A stretch of 64,000 bases of DNA from CBDDKZ01 sp965230415 (GTDB taxonomy: Bacteria > Bacteroidota > Bacteroidia > Cytophagales > JAAEPT01): contig CBDDKZ010000005.1 of NCBI GenBank assembly GCA_965230415.1, positions 1,302,001 to 1,366,000 of the forward strand. The letters run 5' to 3'. The notes below the pieces were generated by a model, which saw nothing but the letters and a program-made list of their open reading frames with translations, ran no database searches and was not told where the DNA came from. Positions 35,183-44,835 of this stretch are shown piece by piece; the first letter of the stretch is position 1; every line of letters starts with the position of its first letter. The translations under genes were made by a program, and so were the position numbers.

Positions 35183-36031
35183 TTATTTGACCAGCTTCCA
35201 ATAGAGGCCAATGTTATAAGCCGGGCTTGCTATAATATTTTTCCCTGCAAGTGCCAGACCTATGCCCAGCACACCTCCAACAGTATCGCTAAATTTATAG
35301 GCTCCTTCGAAACCAAGTGACTGAAATTCAACATTGTTCGAAAATAATCCTGCATCCCCAGCGTCAACATCACCATTAAAAAGTGAACTCAGGCCATTAT
35401 ATTTCATGTTCAGGATAAACTTTTCAAAGCTATACCCTACTTCAAAACCATAGTAAAGCTCTTCTGAAAATCCATTAGTACGATTATTAAAAGCCAACGA
35501 AACGGTTCCATAAAGCCTGTTAATACTACGACTGGCTTCTAACTTCACCATTTGATTAAACTCACCATCACCGGTTTGTAGAATGGAGTCATTACCACCA
35601 GAAGTTGTTCCTGTTGGTACTCCGAATATTACCGACCCTGCCAATTTTAATTTTTCTTTGTTAATAAGGCCGTACTTCAAGCCCACTTGTAAATCCCCAA
35701 TATTATTTTCTTCATCACCTTCTATGCGCAAACCACTTGAGTATTCAATCGCATTTTTAGCAATTCTCGTGAAAAAAGGAGCGTTTACCATCAATTCGAA
35801 TTTATCACTAATTCCGTACTCCATATAGAGCGAAGTAAAATAGAATCCGGTAGTAGGTATTGTATCTGTACTACCGTCATTCGAAAAGAGCAAATTACTC
35901 CGAAGAATCCTTTGCTTTAACATAAAAAAGCCATTGCCCTTACTTTGTGTCCAGCCACCTCCTGCAAACGTACTGGTAGTAATGAAACATATAAGCGCTA
36001 TTCCAACAAATAATTTTCCCATTAATTTCAT
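35183..36031 (-). CDS. Outer-membrane beta-barrel protein
   Basis: A 282-residue protein with a signal peptide (cleavage near TSTFAG, residue 23). The mature protein shows repeated amphipathic strands (FYFTSLYMEYGISDKFELMV, NIGDLQVGLKYGLINKEKLK, RLYGTVSLAFNNR, LYYGFEVGYSFEKFILNMKY) and ends with a terminal strand NIGLYWKLVK. It belongs to the transporter-like barrel families annotated as MetA-pathway or hypothetical. The 2-bp gap to the upstream Ig-like lipoprotein indicates an operon and a likely complex. The substrate is unknown. Confidence 0.75.
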   Translation of the reverse strand: MKLMGKLFVGIALICFITTSTFAGGGWTQSKGNGFFMLKQRILRSNLLFSNDGSTDTIPTTGFYFTSLYMEYGISDKFELMVNAPFFTRIAKNAIEYSSGLRIEGDEENNIGDLQVGLKYGLINKEKLKLAGSVIFGVPTGTTSGGNDSILQTGDGEFNQMVKLEASRSINRLYGTVSLAFNNRTNGFSEELYYGFEVGYSFEKFILNMKYNGLSSLFNGDVDAGDAGLFSNNVEFQSLGFEGAYKFSDTVGGVLGIGLALAGKNIIASPAYNIGLYWKLVK

Positions 36032-36033
36032 AA

Positions 36034-36969
36034 TTAATTAAGTTCTCCGGTACCAAAAGGTATATTAAAAGGCTGACAGTGTACGATTATATGATCAAAA
36101 GAAAATAAGGTTACGTCCGGATTAACAGCTGTAACATTAAAGGTACGAGGCCCATTTTGTGTAAGATCTGCAACTTCGAGACCTCCTGATATATTTAAAG
36201 GTTGATTGCTCAGGTATAATACAAGTCCGGCACCAAAAGACGAAATTTCAAAATCTTCGCTTAGCTCCAAAATAAGATCTCCGTTGTCCATTTTTAACAC
36301 ACCGCACCCGCTAACTTCATAACTCCTATTCCCAGTAAATACTGCTTTTCTCGATTCTCTTGTTACCGTAACAACACAAAGATTAGACATAATCCCATCT
36401 ACCATTGCATAGACAGAAGCTTCACCCTCTTTTAAGGTGCTTACTTTTCCATTTTGATCGATCTCGAGAATGGACTCATCACTTACTGCCCATTCTACAG
36501 TGGCGGCAATAACCTGACCAGAATTTCCCAAAGCACGTGCTTCAAACTGCAATGTTTCACCTGGAGATACCGTTTTAACATCTGAGCTTATTTCTATCGA
36601 AACTACCCCCGATGTATCTTCCAATACGTTAACCACTGCCGAATCAAGTATTCCGTTCACCTCTGCATAAACGAATGCAAATCCTTCTGACAGCGCTTCA
36701 AATGTACTGTCTGACGAATGTGCAAGCACTGATTCATCGGAACTTGACCATTCCTCATCTTTCTGTCGCAGTACTCCGTCTTCATCCAGGTAGGTGGCTG
36801 AAAAAACCACTTTTTCCCCCACCAATACGGACTGTTGTGGCGTGTCAATACTAAGAACTGGGTCTTTGAGGGAGCGTGGTCCCCCGTCGTCAATGTGATC
36901 GGTACCAACACAAGAGGCTCCTAATACAAACAATGACATAATGATTAGATGATTATACAGTTTATTCAT
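36034..36969 (-). CDS. Lipoprotein with two Ig-like (BIG2) domains
   Basis: A 311-residue lipoprotein with lipobox LGASC (Cys 20). Two BIG2-type domains follow, roughly residues 35-120 (LVGEKVVFSATYLDEDG, SSSDESVLAHSSDSTFEAL, AFVYAEVNGILDSAVVNV) and 122-205 (SPGETLQFEARALGNSGQ, WAVSDESILEIDQNGKVSTL, ASVYAMVDGI). The last 100 residues are an unrecognised beta-rich region. It probably sits on the outer membrane with the barrel of the next gene. The role is unknown; surface binding is plausible from the fold. Confidence 0.8.
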   Translation of the reverse strand: MNKLYNHLIIMSLFVLGASCVGTDHIDDGGPRSLKDPVLSIDTPQQSVLVGEKVVFSATYLDEDGVLRQKDEEWSSSDESVLAHSSDSTFEALSEGFAFVYAEVNGILDSAVVNVLEDTSGVVSIEISSDVKTVSPGETLQFEARALGNSGQVIAATVEWAVSDESILEIDQNGKVSTLKEGEASVYAMVDGIMSNLCVVTVTRESRKAVFTGNRSYEVSGCGVLKMDNGDLILELSEDFEISSFGAGLVLYLSNQPLNISGGLEVADLTQNGPRTFNVTAVNPDVTLFSFDHIIVHCQPFNIPFGTGELN

Positions 36970-37020
36970 GAGGTAAAATTAGTTAGCAACTATTAAAAAA
37001 ATTATCGGTTATATGACAGT

Positions 37021-37530
37021 CTAGTACAAATACACACCGGACAGACCTTCTTTTACAATTTGAACGCTAACATGCTCTTGTATCGTTGTAGACAATGCAT
37101 ATCCCACATAATCGGCAGCAATTGGAAACGTAGTATAGCCTCTGTCGACCATAACTGCTGTTTGTAAGCGCTTAATAACACAACTCAAAAAGGGTTTTAG
37201 GCTGTATGCAAGCGTTCTGCCCGTGTTGAGTACATCATCGACTAAAATGACTACCTGATCGTTAAGTGCTTCAGGGTCGACGTCTAACTTTATTTCTGAC
37301 TGCAAAGGAGCATTTTTATCAAGAGACACTTTTATTAACCGGACATCCGAATTTGATATCGCCTGATATTCCTTTTTCAGGTGTTCCGCCATCGAATAAC
37401 CATTCCCGTCTATTCCTGCAAATATGATCGTATTCTCTTTGAAATTTGATTCATAAATTTCATGAGCTATTCGTCTTATTTTCTGATACACCTGTTTTGA
37501 GGTAAGTATACGGTTACTTTCTTGCTCCAT
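37021..37530 (-). CDS. Phosphoribosyltransferase, PyrR-like
   Basis: A 169-residue type I phosphoribosyltransferase. The PRPP-binding loop VVILVDDVLNTGRTLAYSL is at about residues 92-110, and IIFAGIDGNGYSMAEHL near 35-51 and AVMVDRGYTTFPIAADYVG near 124-142 fit PyrR, which binds pyr mRNA or has uracil phosphoribosyltransferase activity. No pyr genes are adjacent and no attenuator was seen in front of it, so the regulatory role is uncertain. Confidence 0.88.
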   Translation of the reverse strand: MEQESNRILTSKQVYQKIRRIAHEIYESNFKENTIIFAGIDGNGYSMAEHLKKEYQAISNSDVRLIKVSLDKNAPLQSEIKLDVDPEALNDQVVILVDDVLNTGRTLAYSLKPFLSCVIKRLQTAVMVDRGYTTFPIAADYVGYALSTTIQEHVSVQIVKEGLSGVYLY

Positions 37531-37670
37531 CTCGTAAATTTATAATGCAATTTCGAATGTTAAAATGAATATACCATAAATTTGAACGAACAACACAGCA
37601 CATTTATCAAAAACAGCATATTTCGCTGATTTTTAGTATATTGTATATATGCAATCCAAACCCACAAATT

Positions 37671-39299
37671 ATGAAAACGAAATTTTACTTTTACGGAACA
37701 CTTTTTCTTCTTTTAATAACAAGCTACACTTTTGGACAAGACACCAACCCCGCTAATGCCGGCGAGGACCAATTTATATGCGATACAAGCACTACGCTTA
37801 ATGGCAATGATCCCTTACTTGGCATAGGAAATTGGGAAATCATATCGGGACAGGCAGACATTGCAGATACAGACAACCCAAATTCCTTAGTAACTAACCT
37901 GGTAGCAGGAAGGGCGGTACTTGTCTGGAGCATCGACCTCGAAGGAGCAGTAACTAAAGATACTGTGGTGATTACGGCTTATCAGGAGGCTTCCGACTTC
38001 AGCCTTTCCAGTACGGCCTTATGTGATGACTTCGTTATTTCAACACTACCTTACGAATATGGAGCAACCTACACATTTGACACTATTAATGGTGCCGGAA
38101 GACCCGAATTTTTAGATTCTGTGACGCTGGCAATTTACGACATTGAAAGTCATTTTGAGCTACGTATTACCGTTGACATACCTCTTTGTGGACCCCTGGA
38201 GGAAGTTTTTGAAATTGTTAATTTTGACATTGCTGCTCAGCCGGATGCAGGAATTGACGATACTCTTTGTGTAGGAGCTGCTGTTCAGCTCGATGGAAAT
38301 ACACCAGCAGGAAACAGCGAAACAGTAAAATGGACTACAAACGGTGCCGGAACCTTTGATGATGATGAATCACCAGATGCTATCTATACTCCTTCCACTG
38401 AAGACGCAAGACAAACGATTTCCTTTTTCTATAACATAGACAATATGAACTGTAATGCTACAGATACTGTAGCCATTTATTTTGGTGCTATGCCTACACC
38501 CGCCAATGCCGGGGAGGATAAATTTGTTTGTTTGACTCAGACACAACTTGCAGCCGATGAACCAACAGTTTTCGAAGAAGGTTTATGGACTATACTCAAT
38601 GCCATAGACCCCAACATCACCTTTTTATCTTCTCCTGAATCGCCTAATGCCGTCATTAACGGTATACCGGCTATAGGCGGGCTTGAATTAGTATGGACTA
38701 TAAGTACCAAAGATCACATATGTCCGTCGAGTTCGGATACTATGCACGTAGGTTTAAAAACAGGAATAAGTGCTGCAAATGCAGGGCTGGACCAGACTGT
38801 TTGTCCGGACACAGAGATAAGTCTGGAGGCCAATGCACCTTTCTCTCAAAATGGGGAAACTGCCTCCTGGACAACAAACGGAGATGGTACCTTTAGTGCT
38901 ACCAATGACCCAGAAGGCTCTTACACTCCCGGAACAAATGATATTAGCAGTGGAGAAGTAACACTTACCTGGACCTTTGTATCATGTACGTCGAACAGCG
39001 ATGATGTAGTAATTAGCATTCAGACAGGCTTACCGGACTGTCCTGATGTGGACGCTATAAAAGATAGTGAAGTTACTCATTTAAATGTATACCCTAATCC
39101 GGCGCAGGGCCTGATTCATTTTGACAGTGAGGACTCGGGTAATTTCGAGATAGTGACGCCAGAGGGGCAAGCAGTAAAATCCGGCCAGGTTGATTTGGGC
39201 CAAAATGTAATAAGCATTTCCGCTTTGGAGCGTGGCCTATACTTCCTTAAAGTTGTTCACGCAAGAACAATTAAGACCTCAGCGATAATAATAAATTAA
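37671..39299 (+). CDS. T9SS cargo protein with four PKD-like repeats
   Basis: A 542-residue protein; the ATG at 37671 gives a clean signal peptide (ending TSYTFGQ), while an upstream TTG start adds ten residues without purpose. Four similar blocks start NAGEDQFICDTSTTLNGNDP, DAGIDDTLCVGAAVQLDGN, NAGEDKFVCLTQTQLAADEP and NAGLDQTVCPDTEISLEANA, with a W and a TNG.GTF strand later in each, the PKD-like or Ig-like units of Bacteroidota adhesins. The C-terminal 75 residues (LNVYPNPAQGLIHF, LERGLYFLKV) are the T9SS sorting domain. It is likely secreted or surface bound. Confidence 0.88.
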   Translation: MKTKFYFYGTLFLLLITSYTFGQDTNPANAGEDQFICDTSTTLNGNDPLLGIGNWEIISGQADIADTDNPNSLVTNLVAGRAVLVWSIDLEGAVTKDTVVITAYQEASDFSLSSTALCDDFVISTLPYEYGATYTFDTINGAGRPEFLDSVTLAIYDIESHFELRITVDIPLCGPLEEVFEIVNFDIAAQPDAGIDDTLCVGAAVQLDGNTPAGNSETVKWTTNGAGTFDDDESPDAIYTPSTEDARQTISFFYNIDNMNCNATDTVAIYFGAMPTPANAGEDKFVCLTQTQLAADEPTVFEEGLWTILNAIDPNITFLSSPESPNAVINGIPAIGGLELVWTISTKDHICPSSSDTMHVGLKTGISAANAGLDQTVCPDTEISLEANAPFSQNGETASWTTNGDGTFSATNDPEGSYTPGTNDISSGEVTLTWTFVSCTSNSDDVVISIQTGLPDCPDVDAIKDSEVTHLNVYPNPAQGLIHFDSEDSGNFEIVTPEGQAVKSGQVDLGQNVISISALERGLYFLKVVHARTIKTSAIIIN

Positions 39300-39321
39300 C
39301 AACGAATTGTCCAAGCTTATG

Positions 39322-39354
39322 AAAAAGGCTGGTCTTTACGTACTAGCCTTTTTT
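39322..39354 (+). terminator. Terminator between the T9SS gene and nnr
   Basis: AAAAAGGCT and AGCCTTTTT form a 9-bp stem around a 14-nt loop, with the T-run (TTTTTT) immediately after. It lies 22 bp after the T9SS gene stop codon and reaches into the last codons of the convergent nnr gene, so it may serve both strands. Confidence 0.75.
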
Positions 39355-40845
39355 AAAAAGTTCTTTAAAGCAGGCTCCATAATAGTTGATGATATCTGAA
39401 GCAATCATCGCCTCCTCACTCAAATCTGCCGCGGCCAAATCTCCGGCAAAGCCATGTATAAAAACACCAAGGACGGCAGCTTCTTCAGATGAATAACCCT
39501 GAGCCCTTAGACCTGTCAAAAGCCCTGTGAGCACATCGCCACTACCTGCTGTTCCCATTCCCGAATTACCGGTGGAATTGACATAAACGTTCCCCTCCGA
39601 AGTGGCCACCAGGCTATACGCCCCTTTCAGCACAATTATCACGCCAAGCTCCTGAGCCTTGGCTTTCAGTAGTTCTAACCTTTCAAAGTCATTCTTTGAC
39701 GCCCCAAACAATCGCTCAAATTCTTTCGGGTGTGGCGTCAGTATGGAATTATGTGGTACAAGCTCTAAAAAACCGCTATCCTGAGCAAGCATGTTCAAGG
39801 CATCTGCATCGATCACCAGAGGAGTATCTACTTTCTCTGCAAACCTGGCAAAAGCCAGACGTGTCACCTCCGAAGTTCCTAAGCCAGGCCCAAGCCCAAT
39901 GGCACTATAAGCTGTTTCCGGAGTGCTTGTCCAGCATTCGTCATCGTTATCATAGCTCACCATAGCTTCTGGTAAATATTGGTGTATGATAGCCGCAATG
40001 CTCGAAGGAACATGACAGGTAAGAAGCCCTACCCCCGACCGCATGCAAGAGTGCGCTGCCAGAACAGCAGCTCCGGCTTTCCCTTTGCTTCCGGCAATAA
40101 GCAAGGCATGTCCAAAAGTGCCTTTGTGTCCAAATTCAGGGCGTTTCCTCTTTAATCGTCCTACTAAATCTGCATCAATATAATCGAGTTGAGAGGGCAA
40201 TTGTGCAGCATATTCCTGATGGAGGCCAATATCCATAACTTCCCACTTACCTGCAAAATGCCCTACTTCGGGCAAGAAAAATGCTAATTTCGGAAATTCA
40301 AAAGTAAGGGTATAAGACGCCTTTATTATGGCATTCAGATCGCTTTCCGCATCCGCAATAAGTCCCGATGGTAAATCAACCGAAAGTACTTTGGAAGGTA
40401 AATCATTGATGTGGTTTACCACTTTCGCCGCGAACCCTTCAAGTGGTCGCGACAAGCCCGTTCCAAAAAGGGCGTCAATTATTAAAGCGCCACTTTTTAC
40501 TTTTGGAAGCTCCGCCATTTCATCCAAAGCCTCGAAAGTAATCTCGGTCGACTTCAGGCGCTCCATATTAACCTCGAAGTCTTGCGAGTACTTGTCACTT
40601 CTTAAGTAATAAACACGTACGTGGAAACTTTTTACAGCCAGTTGCCTGGCAATACTAAGCCCGTCACCACCATTGTTTCCCGGACCACAAAAAACAACAA
40701 AACGACTGCTGAGAGGTAATTTTTGTGTTATCCAATTGACCACCTGCCTGCTGGCACGTTCCATAAGATCTATTGAAGAAATAGGCTCGTGATCTATTGT
40801 ATATTGATCAAGTGCCTGCATTTGAGCTGCTGAAAGTATTTTCAT
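39343..40845 (-). CDS. nnr: Bifunctional NAD(P)H-hydrate epimerase / ADP-dependent dehydratase
   Basis: A 500-residue repair enzyme for hydrated nicotinamide nucleotides. The N-terminal YjeF_N domain (1-215) has VFCGPGNNGGDGLSIARQL near residues 50-68 and SVDLPSGLIAD near 145. The C-terminal carbohydrate-kinase-like domain (225-500) has GHKGTFGHALLIAGSKGKAG, GLGPGLG, DADALNML and NSGMGTAGSGDVLTGLLTGL near 425-444. It converts the S and R epimers of NADHX and then removes water using ADP. It converges with the T9SS gene. Confidence 0.95.
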   Translation of the reverse strand: MKILSAAQMQALDQYTIDHEPISSIDLMERASRQVVNWITQKLPLSSRFVVFCGPGNNGGDGLSIARQLAVKSFHVRVYYLRSDKYSQDFEVNMERLKSTEITFEALDEMAELPKVKSGALIIDALFGTGLSRPLEGFAAKVVNHINDLPSKVLSVDLPSGLIADAESDLNAIIKASYTLTFEFPKLAFFLPEVGHFAGKWEVMDIGLHQEYAAQLPSQLDYIDADLVGRLKRKRPEFGHKGTFGHALLIAGSKGKAGAAVLAAHSCMRSGVGLLTCHVPSSIAAIIHQYLPEAMVSYDNDDECWTSTPETAYSAIGLGPGLGTSEVTRLAFARFAEKVDTPLVIDADALNMLAQDSGFLELVPHNSILTPHPKEFERLFGASKNDFERLELLKAKAQELGVIIVLKGAYSLVATSEGNVYVNSTGNSGMGTAGSGDVLTGLLTGLRAQGYSSEEAAVLGVFIHGFAGDLAAADLSEEAMIASDIINYYGACFKELFKKG

Positions 40846-40933
40846 TGAATACAGTTTACTACCTGCTACAAATCTAGTTGATTATAATAGAAAAAAAAGA
40901 CCTTTGAAATTTATTGTACCTCGACCGGGTGTA

Positions 40934-40957
40934 CACCTGACCGAGCTTGTTCAGGTG
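40934..40957. other. Hairpin upstream of uvrA
   Basis: CACCTGA (40934-40940) and TCAGGTG (40951-40957) form a 7-bp inverted repeat with a 10-nt loop in otherwise AT-rich DNA; GTGTACAC overlaps its left arm. It could be an operator for a regulator of uvrA or a terminator-like structure; there is no T-run. Confidence 0.35.
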
Positions 40958-41040
40958 AACTCCTCCTCTTCCGGACGTCTCAATTTTCGCTAAGCAAAGA
41001 AGAACTTTTAAAAGACCTGTTTCTTTCTGCTAACAATTAG

Positions 41041-41048
41041 TAAGTTTG
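41041..41048 (+). promoter_or_regulatory. -7 promoter element immediately before uvrA
   Basis: TAAGTTTG fits TAnnTTTG and ends only 5 bp before the uvrA ATG. If used, transcription would start at or inside the start codon, giving a leaderless message. The -33 region has only TTTC at 17 bp, so the match may be chance. Confidence 0.35.
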
Positions 41049-41053
41049 TAGAA

Positions 41054-43843
41054 ATGGAGCAAATAAAAGATTTGGACGAATTAGATCCACGGGAATACAT
41101 TGTTATAAAAAAGGCCAGTGTTAATAATTTAAAGGAATTGAGTGTTGCTATTCCCAGAAATACACTTACTGTGATTACAGGTGTGAGTGGATCGGGAAAA
41201 TCTTCCTTAGCTTTCGACACATTATATGCCGAAGGACAACGTATGTATGTGGAAAGTCTGAGTTCTTATGCAAGACAATTTTTGGGGCGTATGGAAAAAC
41301 CGGCAGTTGAATACATAAAAGGGGTTTCACCTGCCATTGCCATAGAACAAAAAGTATCATCTAAGAACCCACGATCGACAGTAGGTACCAGCACTGAAAT
41401 TTATGATTACCTCAAATTGCTCTTCTCCAGAATTGGGAAAACGGTATCACCTATTTCCGGCAATATCGTCAAAAAACACAGCATTTCGGACGTAGTAGAT
41501 TTTGTAAACAACCTGGACGAAGGAAGTAAATACATGGTGCTTGCTCCGCTTATTCAAAAAAATGATCGCAGTGTTGAAGAAGAATTACAATTGCTTTTAA
41601 AGAAAGGTTATTCGCGCGTTGTTATTAACGAAGCGGTTATTTTTATAGAAGATGCCCTCAAAGATTTAAGTTATGCCGAGGGACAATGTTTTGTCCTAAT
41701 TGATCGCGGATCCGTGACCTCAGATGAGGATAATATATTTCGTTTGTCAGACTCCGTTCAAACTGCATTTTATGAGGGAGAGGGTGATTGTTTCATAGTT
41801 TTACGAGATGGTGAAAAGTTCCATTTCACTGATAGATTTGAATTAGACGGTATGCAATTTGAACTACCATCGGTTCAATTTTTCAGCTTTAATAGCCCCT
41901 ATGGTGCTTGCCAGCGCTGTGAAGGATTTGGTCATGTACTGGGTATTGATCCTGATCTGGTAATTCCTGACAAAAACAAATCTGTTTATGAAGGCGCAAT
42001 AGCCCCCTGGAAAGGTGAAAAAATGGGAAACTGGTTGAGCCCTTTAGTCAAAAACGGTATCCGTTTTGATTTCCCTATACACCGGCCAATTAAAGAACTC
42101 AGCGATGAAGAATATGAGCTCTTATGGACTGGAAACGAGTATTTCGAAGGGCTACACGATTTCTTTGCCCACCTCGAATCGCAAACACATAAGATTCAGT
42201 ACCGTGTGATGCTTTCGCGTTACCGGGGTAGAACGGTATGCCCCGATTGCAAGGGTACAAGGCTTCGTAAAGACGCGGGCTACGTAAAAATCAACGATCG
42301 TTCTTTACAAGACCTGGTATTAATGCCGGTAAAAGAGGTACTAAAGTTCATTCAGGAAATAACACTTAGCGAGCACGATCAGAAACTGGCAGAACGCATT
42401 CTAAGAGAAATATACAACCGCCTTAATTACTTACAAAAAGTAGGACTCGAATACTTAACGCTGAACCGATTGGCATCAACGCTTTCCGGTGGCGAATCTC
42501 AACGCATAAAATTGGCAACTTCGCTGGGGAGCGCGCTTGTTGGCTCTATGTATATTCTCGATGAACCCAGCATTGGCTTGCACCCCCGAGATACAACCCA
42601 GCTTGTGGAAGTACTGGAATCGTTGCGTGATCTCGGCAATACTGTAATTGTAGTAGAGCATGAAGAAGAGGTGATGCGTGCCGCCGATCGAATAATAGAT
42701 ATTGGTCCTGATGCAGGTTCAAATGGTGGATCCCTCGTTTTCGCAGGCACACAGGAAGATATTAAAAAAGATAAGGAATCGTATACCGCCCGTTACCTCA
42801 ATGGCGAAAGTAGCATTGAAACACCATCTTCCCGGCGAAAACCTATCGACTTTATAGAAATTGTTGGAGCGCGAGAGAATAACCTTAAAAATTTAAATGT
42901 TAAAATCCCACTTGGTGTGATGACTGTTGTAACAGGTGTTAGCGGATCGGGTAAGTCCACTTTAATTCGAAAGGTACTGTATCCTGCACTACAAAAGCGA
43001 TTGGGAGATTATAATGAGTTTAGTGGCACCTTCGATGAAATCATTCAAGCCAATTCGATCGTAAGACAAGTGGAGTTTGTTGATCAAAACCCAATTGGCA
43101 AATCATCGCGTTCTAATCCAGTCACATATGTGAAGGCTTATGATGCCATCAGATCGCTATTTGCCGAACAGGAGATAGCAAAGCAGCGTGGATATAAACC
43201 TTCTCATTTTTCGTTCAATGTAGATGGCGGACGTTGTGAAGAATGCCAGGGAGAAGGTGTCGTAAAAATAGAAATGCAGTTCATGCCGGATATCTATCTC
43301 ACCTGTGATAGTTGCAAAGGCAAACGCTTTAAGGATGAAATTCTGGAAGTCAAGTACAATGATAAAAACATTTCAGAAATACTGGACCTGACAATTGACG
43401 ACGCGATCGATTTTTTTAAGAACGAACGAAAAGTAGTTGATAGACTAGAGCCTTTACAAAAAGTTGGTCTTGGCTATGTGGGCCTTGGGCAATCATCTAA
43501 TTCACTAAGTGGCGGAGAGGCCCAGCGTGTGAAGCTGGCATCCTTCTTGGGTAAAGGCAGTAACCAGGAACACACCTTATTCATATTCGATGAACCTACC
43601 ACAGGTTTGCATTTTCAGGATATCAGTGTACTTTTAAAAGCATTCCAGGCTTTGCTGGCAAAAGGACATTCGTTGCTTATCATCGAACACAATCTAGAAG
43701 TAATAAAAACAGCCGATTGGATTATCGATCTGGGGCCTGAAGGTGGCGACAATGGAGGTCAAATAGTTTGTGAAGGAACTCCGGAGCAAATAGTAAAAGA
43801 AGGAAAAGGATACACTGCCGCCTATCTTAAAGGAAAGGTTTAA
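41054..43843 (+). CDS. uvrA: Excinuclease ABC subunit UvrA
   Basis: A 929-residue dimeric damage sensor of nucleotide excision repair. Walker A motifs are at residues 43-50 (GVSGSGKS) and in the second half (VTGVSGSGKSTLIRKVL). Zinc-binding pairs are seen in CPDCKGTR and in GRCEECQGEGVVKIEMQ/CDSCKGKRF. ABC signatures LSGGESQRIKLATSLGS and LSGGEAQRVKLASFLGK precede DEPSIGLHPRD and DEPTTGLHFQD. The length is that of the family. It loads UvrB on damaged DNA. It is a lone gene, and no LexA-like box was identified. Confidence 0.97.
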   Translation: MEQIKDLDELDPREYIVIKKASVNNLKELSVAIPRNTLTVITGVSGSGKSSLAFDTLYAEGQRMYVESLSSYARQFLGRMEKPAVEYIKGVSPAIAIEQKVSSKNPRSTVGTSTEIYDYLKLLFSRIGKTVSPISGNIVKKHSISDVVDFVNNLDEGSKYMVLAPLIQKNDRSVEEELQLLLKKGYSRVVINEAVIFIEDALKDLSYAEGQCFVLIDRGSVTSDEDNIFRLSDSVQTAFYEGEGDCFIVLRDGEKFHFTDRFELDGMQFELPSVQFFSFNSPYGACQRCEGFGHVLGIDPDLVIPDKNKSVYEGAIAPWKGEKMGNWLSPLVKNGIRFDFPIHRPIKELSDEEYELLWTGNEYFEGLHDFFAHLESQTHKIQYRVMLSRYRGRTVCPDCKGTRLRKDAGYVKINDRSLQDLVLMPVKEVLKFIQEITLSEHDQKLAERILREIYNRLNYLQKVGLEYLTLNRLASTLSGGESQRIKLATSLGSALVGSMYILDEPSIGLHPRDTTQLVEVLESLRDLGNTVIVVEHEEEVMRAADRIIDIGPDAGSNGGSLVFAGTQEDIKKDKESYTARYLNGESSIETPSSRRKPIDFIEIVGARENNLKNLNVKIPLGVMTVVTGVSGSGKSTLIRKVLYPALQKRLGDYNEFSGTFDEIIQANSIVRQVEFVDQNPIGKSSRSNPVTYVKAYDAIRSLFAEQEIAKQRGYKPSHFSFNVDGGRCEECQGEGVVKIEMQFMPDIYLTCDSCKGKRFKDEILEVKYNDKNISEILDLTIDDAIDFFKNERKVVDRLEPLQKVGLGYVGLGQSSNSLSGGEAQRVKLASFLGKGSNQEHTLFIFDEPTTGLHFQDISVLLKAFQALLAKGHSLLIIEHNLEVIKTADWIIDLGPEGGDNGGQIVCEGTPEQIVKEGKGYTAAYLKGKV

Positions 43844-43932
43844 CGCTGTTTTTCTTAAAAACCTGGTAATTAGAACATTTGATTCGGTACAGGCAAAACA
43901 AGCCATTATGATGCTTGTAGTATAAGCGTAAT

Positions 43933-44643
43933 CTAAACCATTGGGATATCCATTAATAATACTTTTGTATTGGCACTAAATTGTATTTCAATACTATTTA
44001 TAGCTGATATACCAATTCCATCTCTCGTGCGCAATTCATGTTCATCTATATGAATTATACCCTCCAGCACAAAAATATAAACACCATTATGAGGCGATTT
44101 TAGCCGGTAAGTGTAGGTGCTTTCCTCGTCGTAATCTGCCATGCTAAACCATGCATCCTGGTGAATCCAGAGGCCATCATCTTCGGGATCGGGAGACAAG
44201 ACCTGATAAACATCATTCTTTACGGCTACTTGCTTTAAGGATAGTTGATCGTAACGAGGTTCTACATCACGTTTATTAGGAAACACCCAAATTTGAAGGA
44301 ATTTTGCATGTTCGGTTTCACTTTTATTAAACTCACTATGAAATATACCTGTTCCGGCACTCATTGCCTGAATTTCGCCCGCTTTTATTAGCGACACATT
44401 CCCCATACTATCTTTGTGTTCCAGCGCACCTTCCAATGGAATAGAAATAATCTCCATATTATCATGTGGATGTGTACCAAAACCCCTTCCTCCGGTTATT
44501 TCATCATCGTTTAAAACCCGCAATGCGCCAAACTGTACCCGCTCAGGGTTTTGATAACCTGCAAAACTAAAACTGTGAAAGGATTTTAACCATCCGTGAT
44601 CAGCTTGACCACGGGTCCAGGAACGATGTATTACAACTTTCAT
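43933..44643 (-). CDS. Pirin family protein
   Basis: A 236-residue bicupin. The metal-binding N-terminal cupin shows GFGTHPHDNMEIISI (around 54-68) and AGTGIFHSEFN (around 95-105), with the three His and one Glu ligands of pirin, and LQIWVFPNKRDVEPRYDQ. The second cupin is degenerate. Bacterial pirins such as YhhW act as quercetin 2,3-dioxygenases or bind metabolic enzymes; the substrate here is unknown. It diverges from the MarR gene, whose palindromic sites lie between the two genes, so joint regulation is possible. Confidence 0.92.
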   Translation of the reverse strand: MKVVIHRSWTRGQADHGWLKSFHSFSFAGYQNPERVQFGALRVLNDDEITGGRGFGTHPHDNMEIISIPLEGALEHKDSMGNVSLIKAGEIQAMSAGTGIFHSEFNKSETEHAKFLQIWVFPNKRDVEPRYDQLSLKQVAVKNDVYQVLSPDPEDDGLWIHQDAWFSMADYDEESTYTYRLKSPHNGVYIFVLEGIIHIDEHELRTRDGIGISAINSIEIQFSANTKVLLMDIPMV

Positions 44644-44794
44644 ATGGTTAAGTGTATATTATGGCTTAAGATATGATTTCTAAGTAAATATGCAATGCTC
44701 ATTATAAAATACGAGAAGAAAAAAGCTGCTGTTGCGATTCTTTGCGCCTGTGACAAAATAAATTTATTAAATTAAATTTGACTTCGATTTTAAT

Positions 44795-44833
44795 ATTGAT
44801 TATAATTGCAATATCAATAATTGATGTATCAAT
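44795..44833. promoter_or_regulatory. Palindromic operator sites upstream of marR
   Basis: ATTGAT-GT-ATCAAT (44820-44833) is a 14-bp near-perfect palindrome ending 2 bp before the chosen ATG. A second ATTGAT (44795-44800) and ATCAAT (44813-44818) flank the palindrome ATTGCAAT (44804-44811). They match the class of sites bound by MarR dimers and probably give autorepression. Confidence 0.6.
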
Positions 44834-44835
44834 CA

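Noticed and set aside
35045..35320. 91-residue frame on the plus strand
   Set aside because: Its second half lies on the beta-barrel gene and its first half contains the terminator hairpin at 35136-35167; the composition is not protein-like.
37641..37671. TTG start upstream of the PKD-like T9SS gene
   Set aside because: It adds ten residues before a clean signal peptide; the ATG at 37671 is better.
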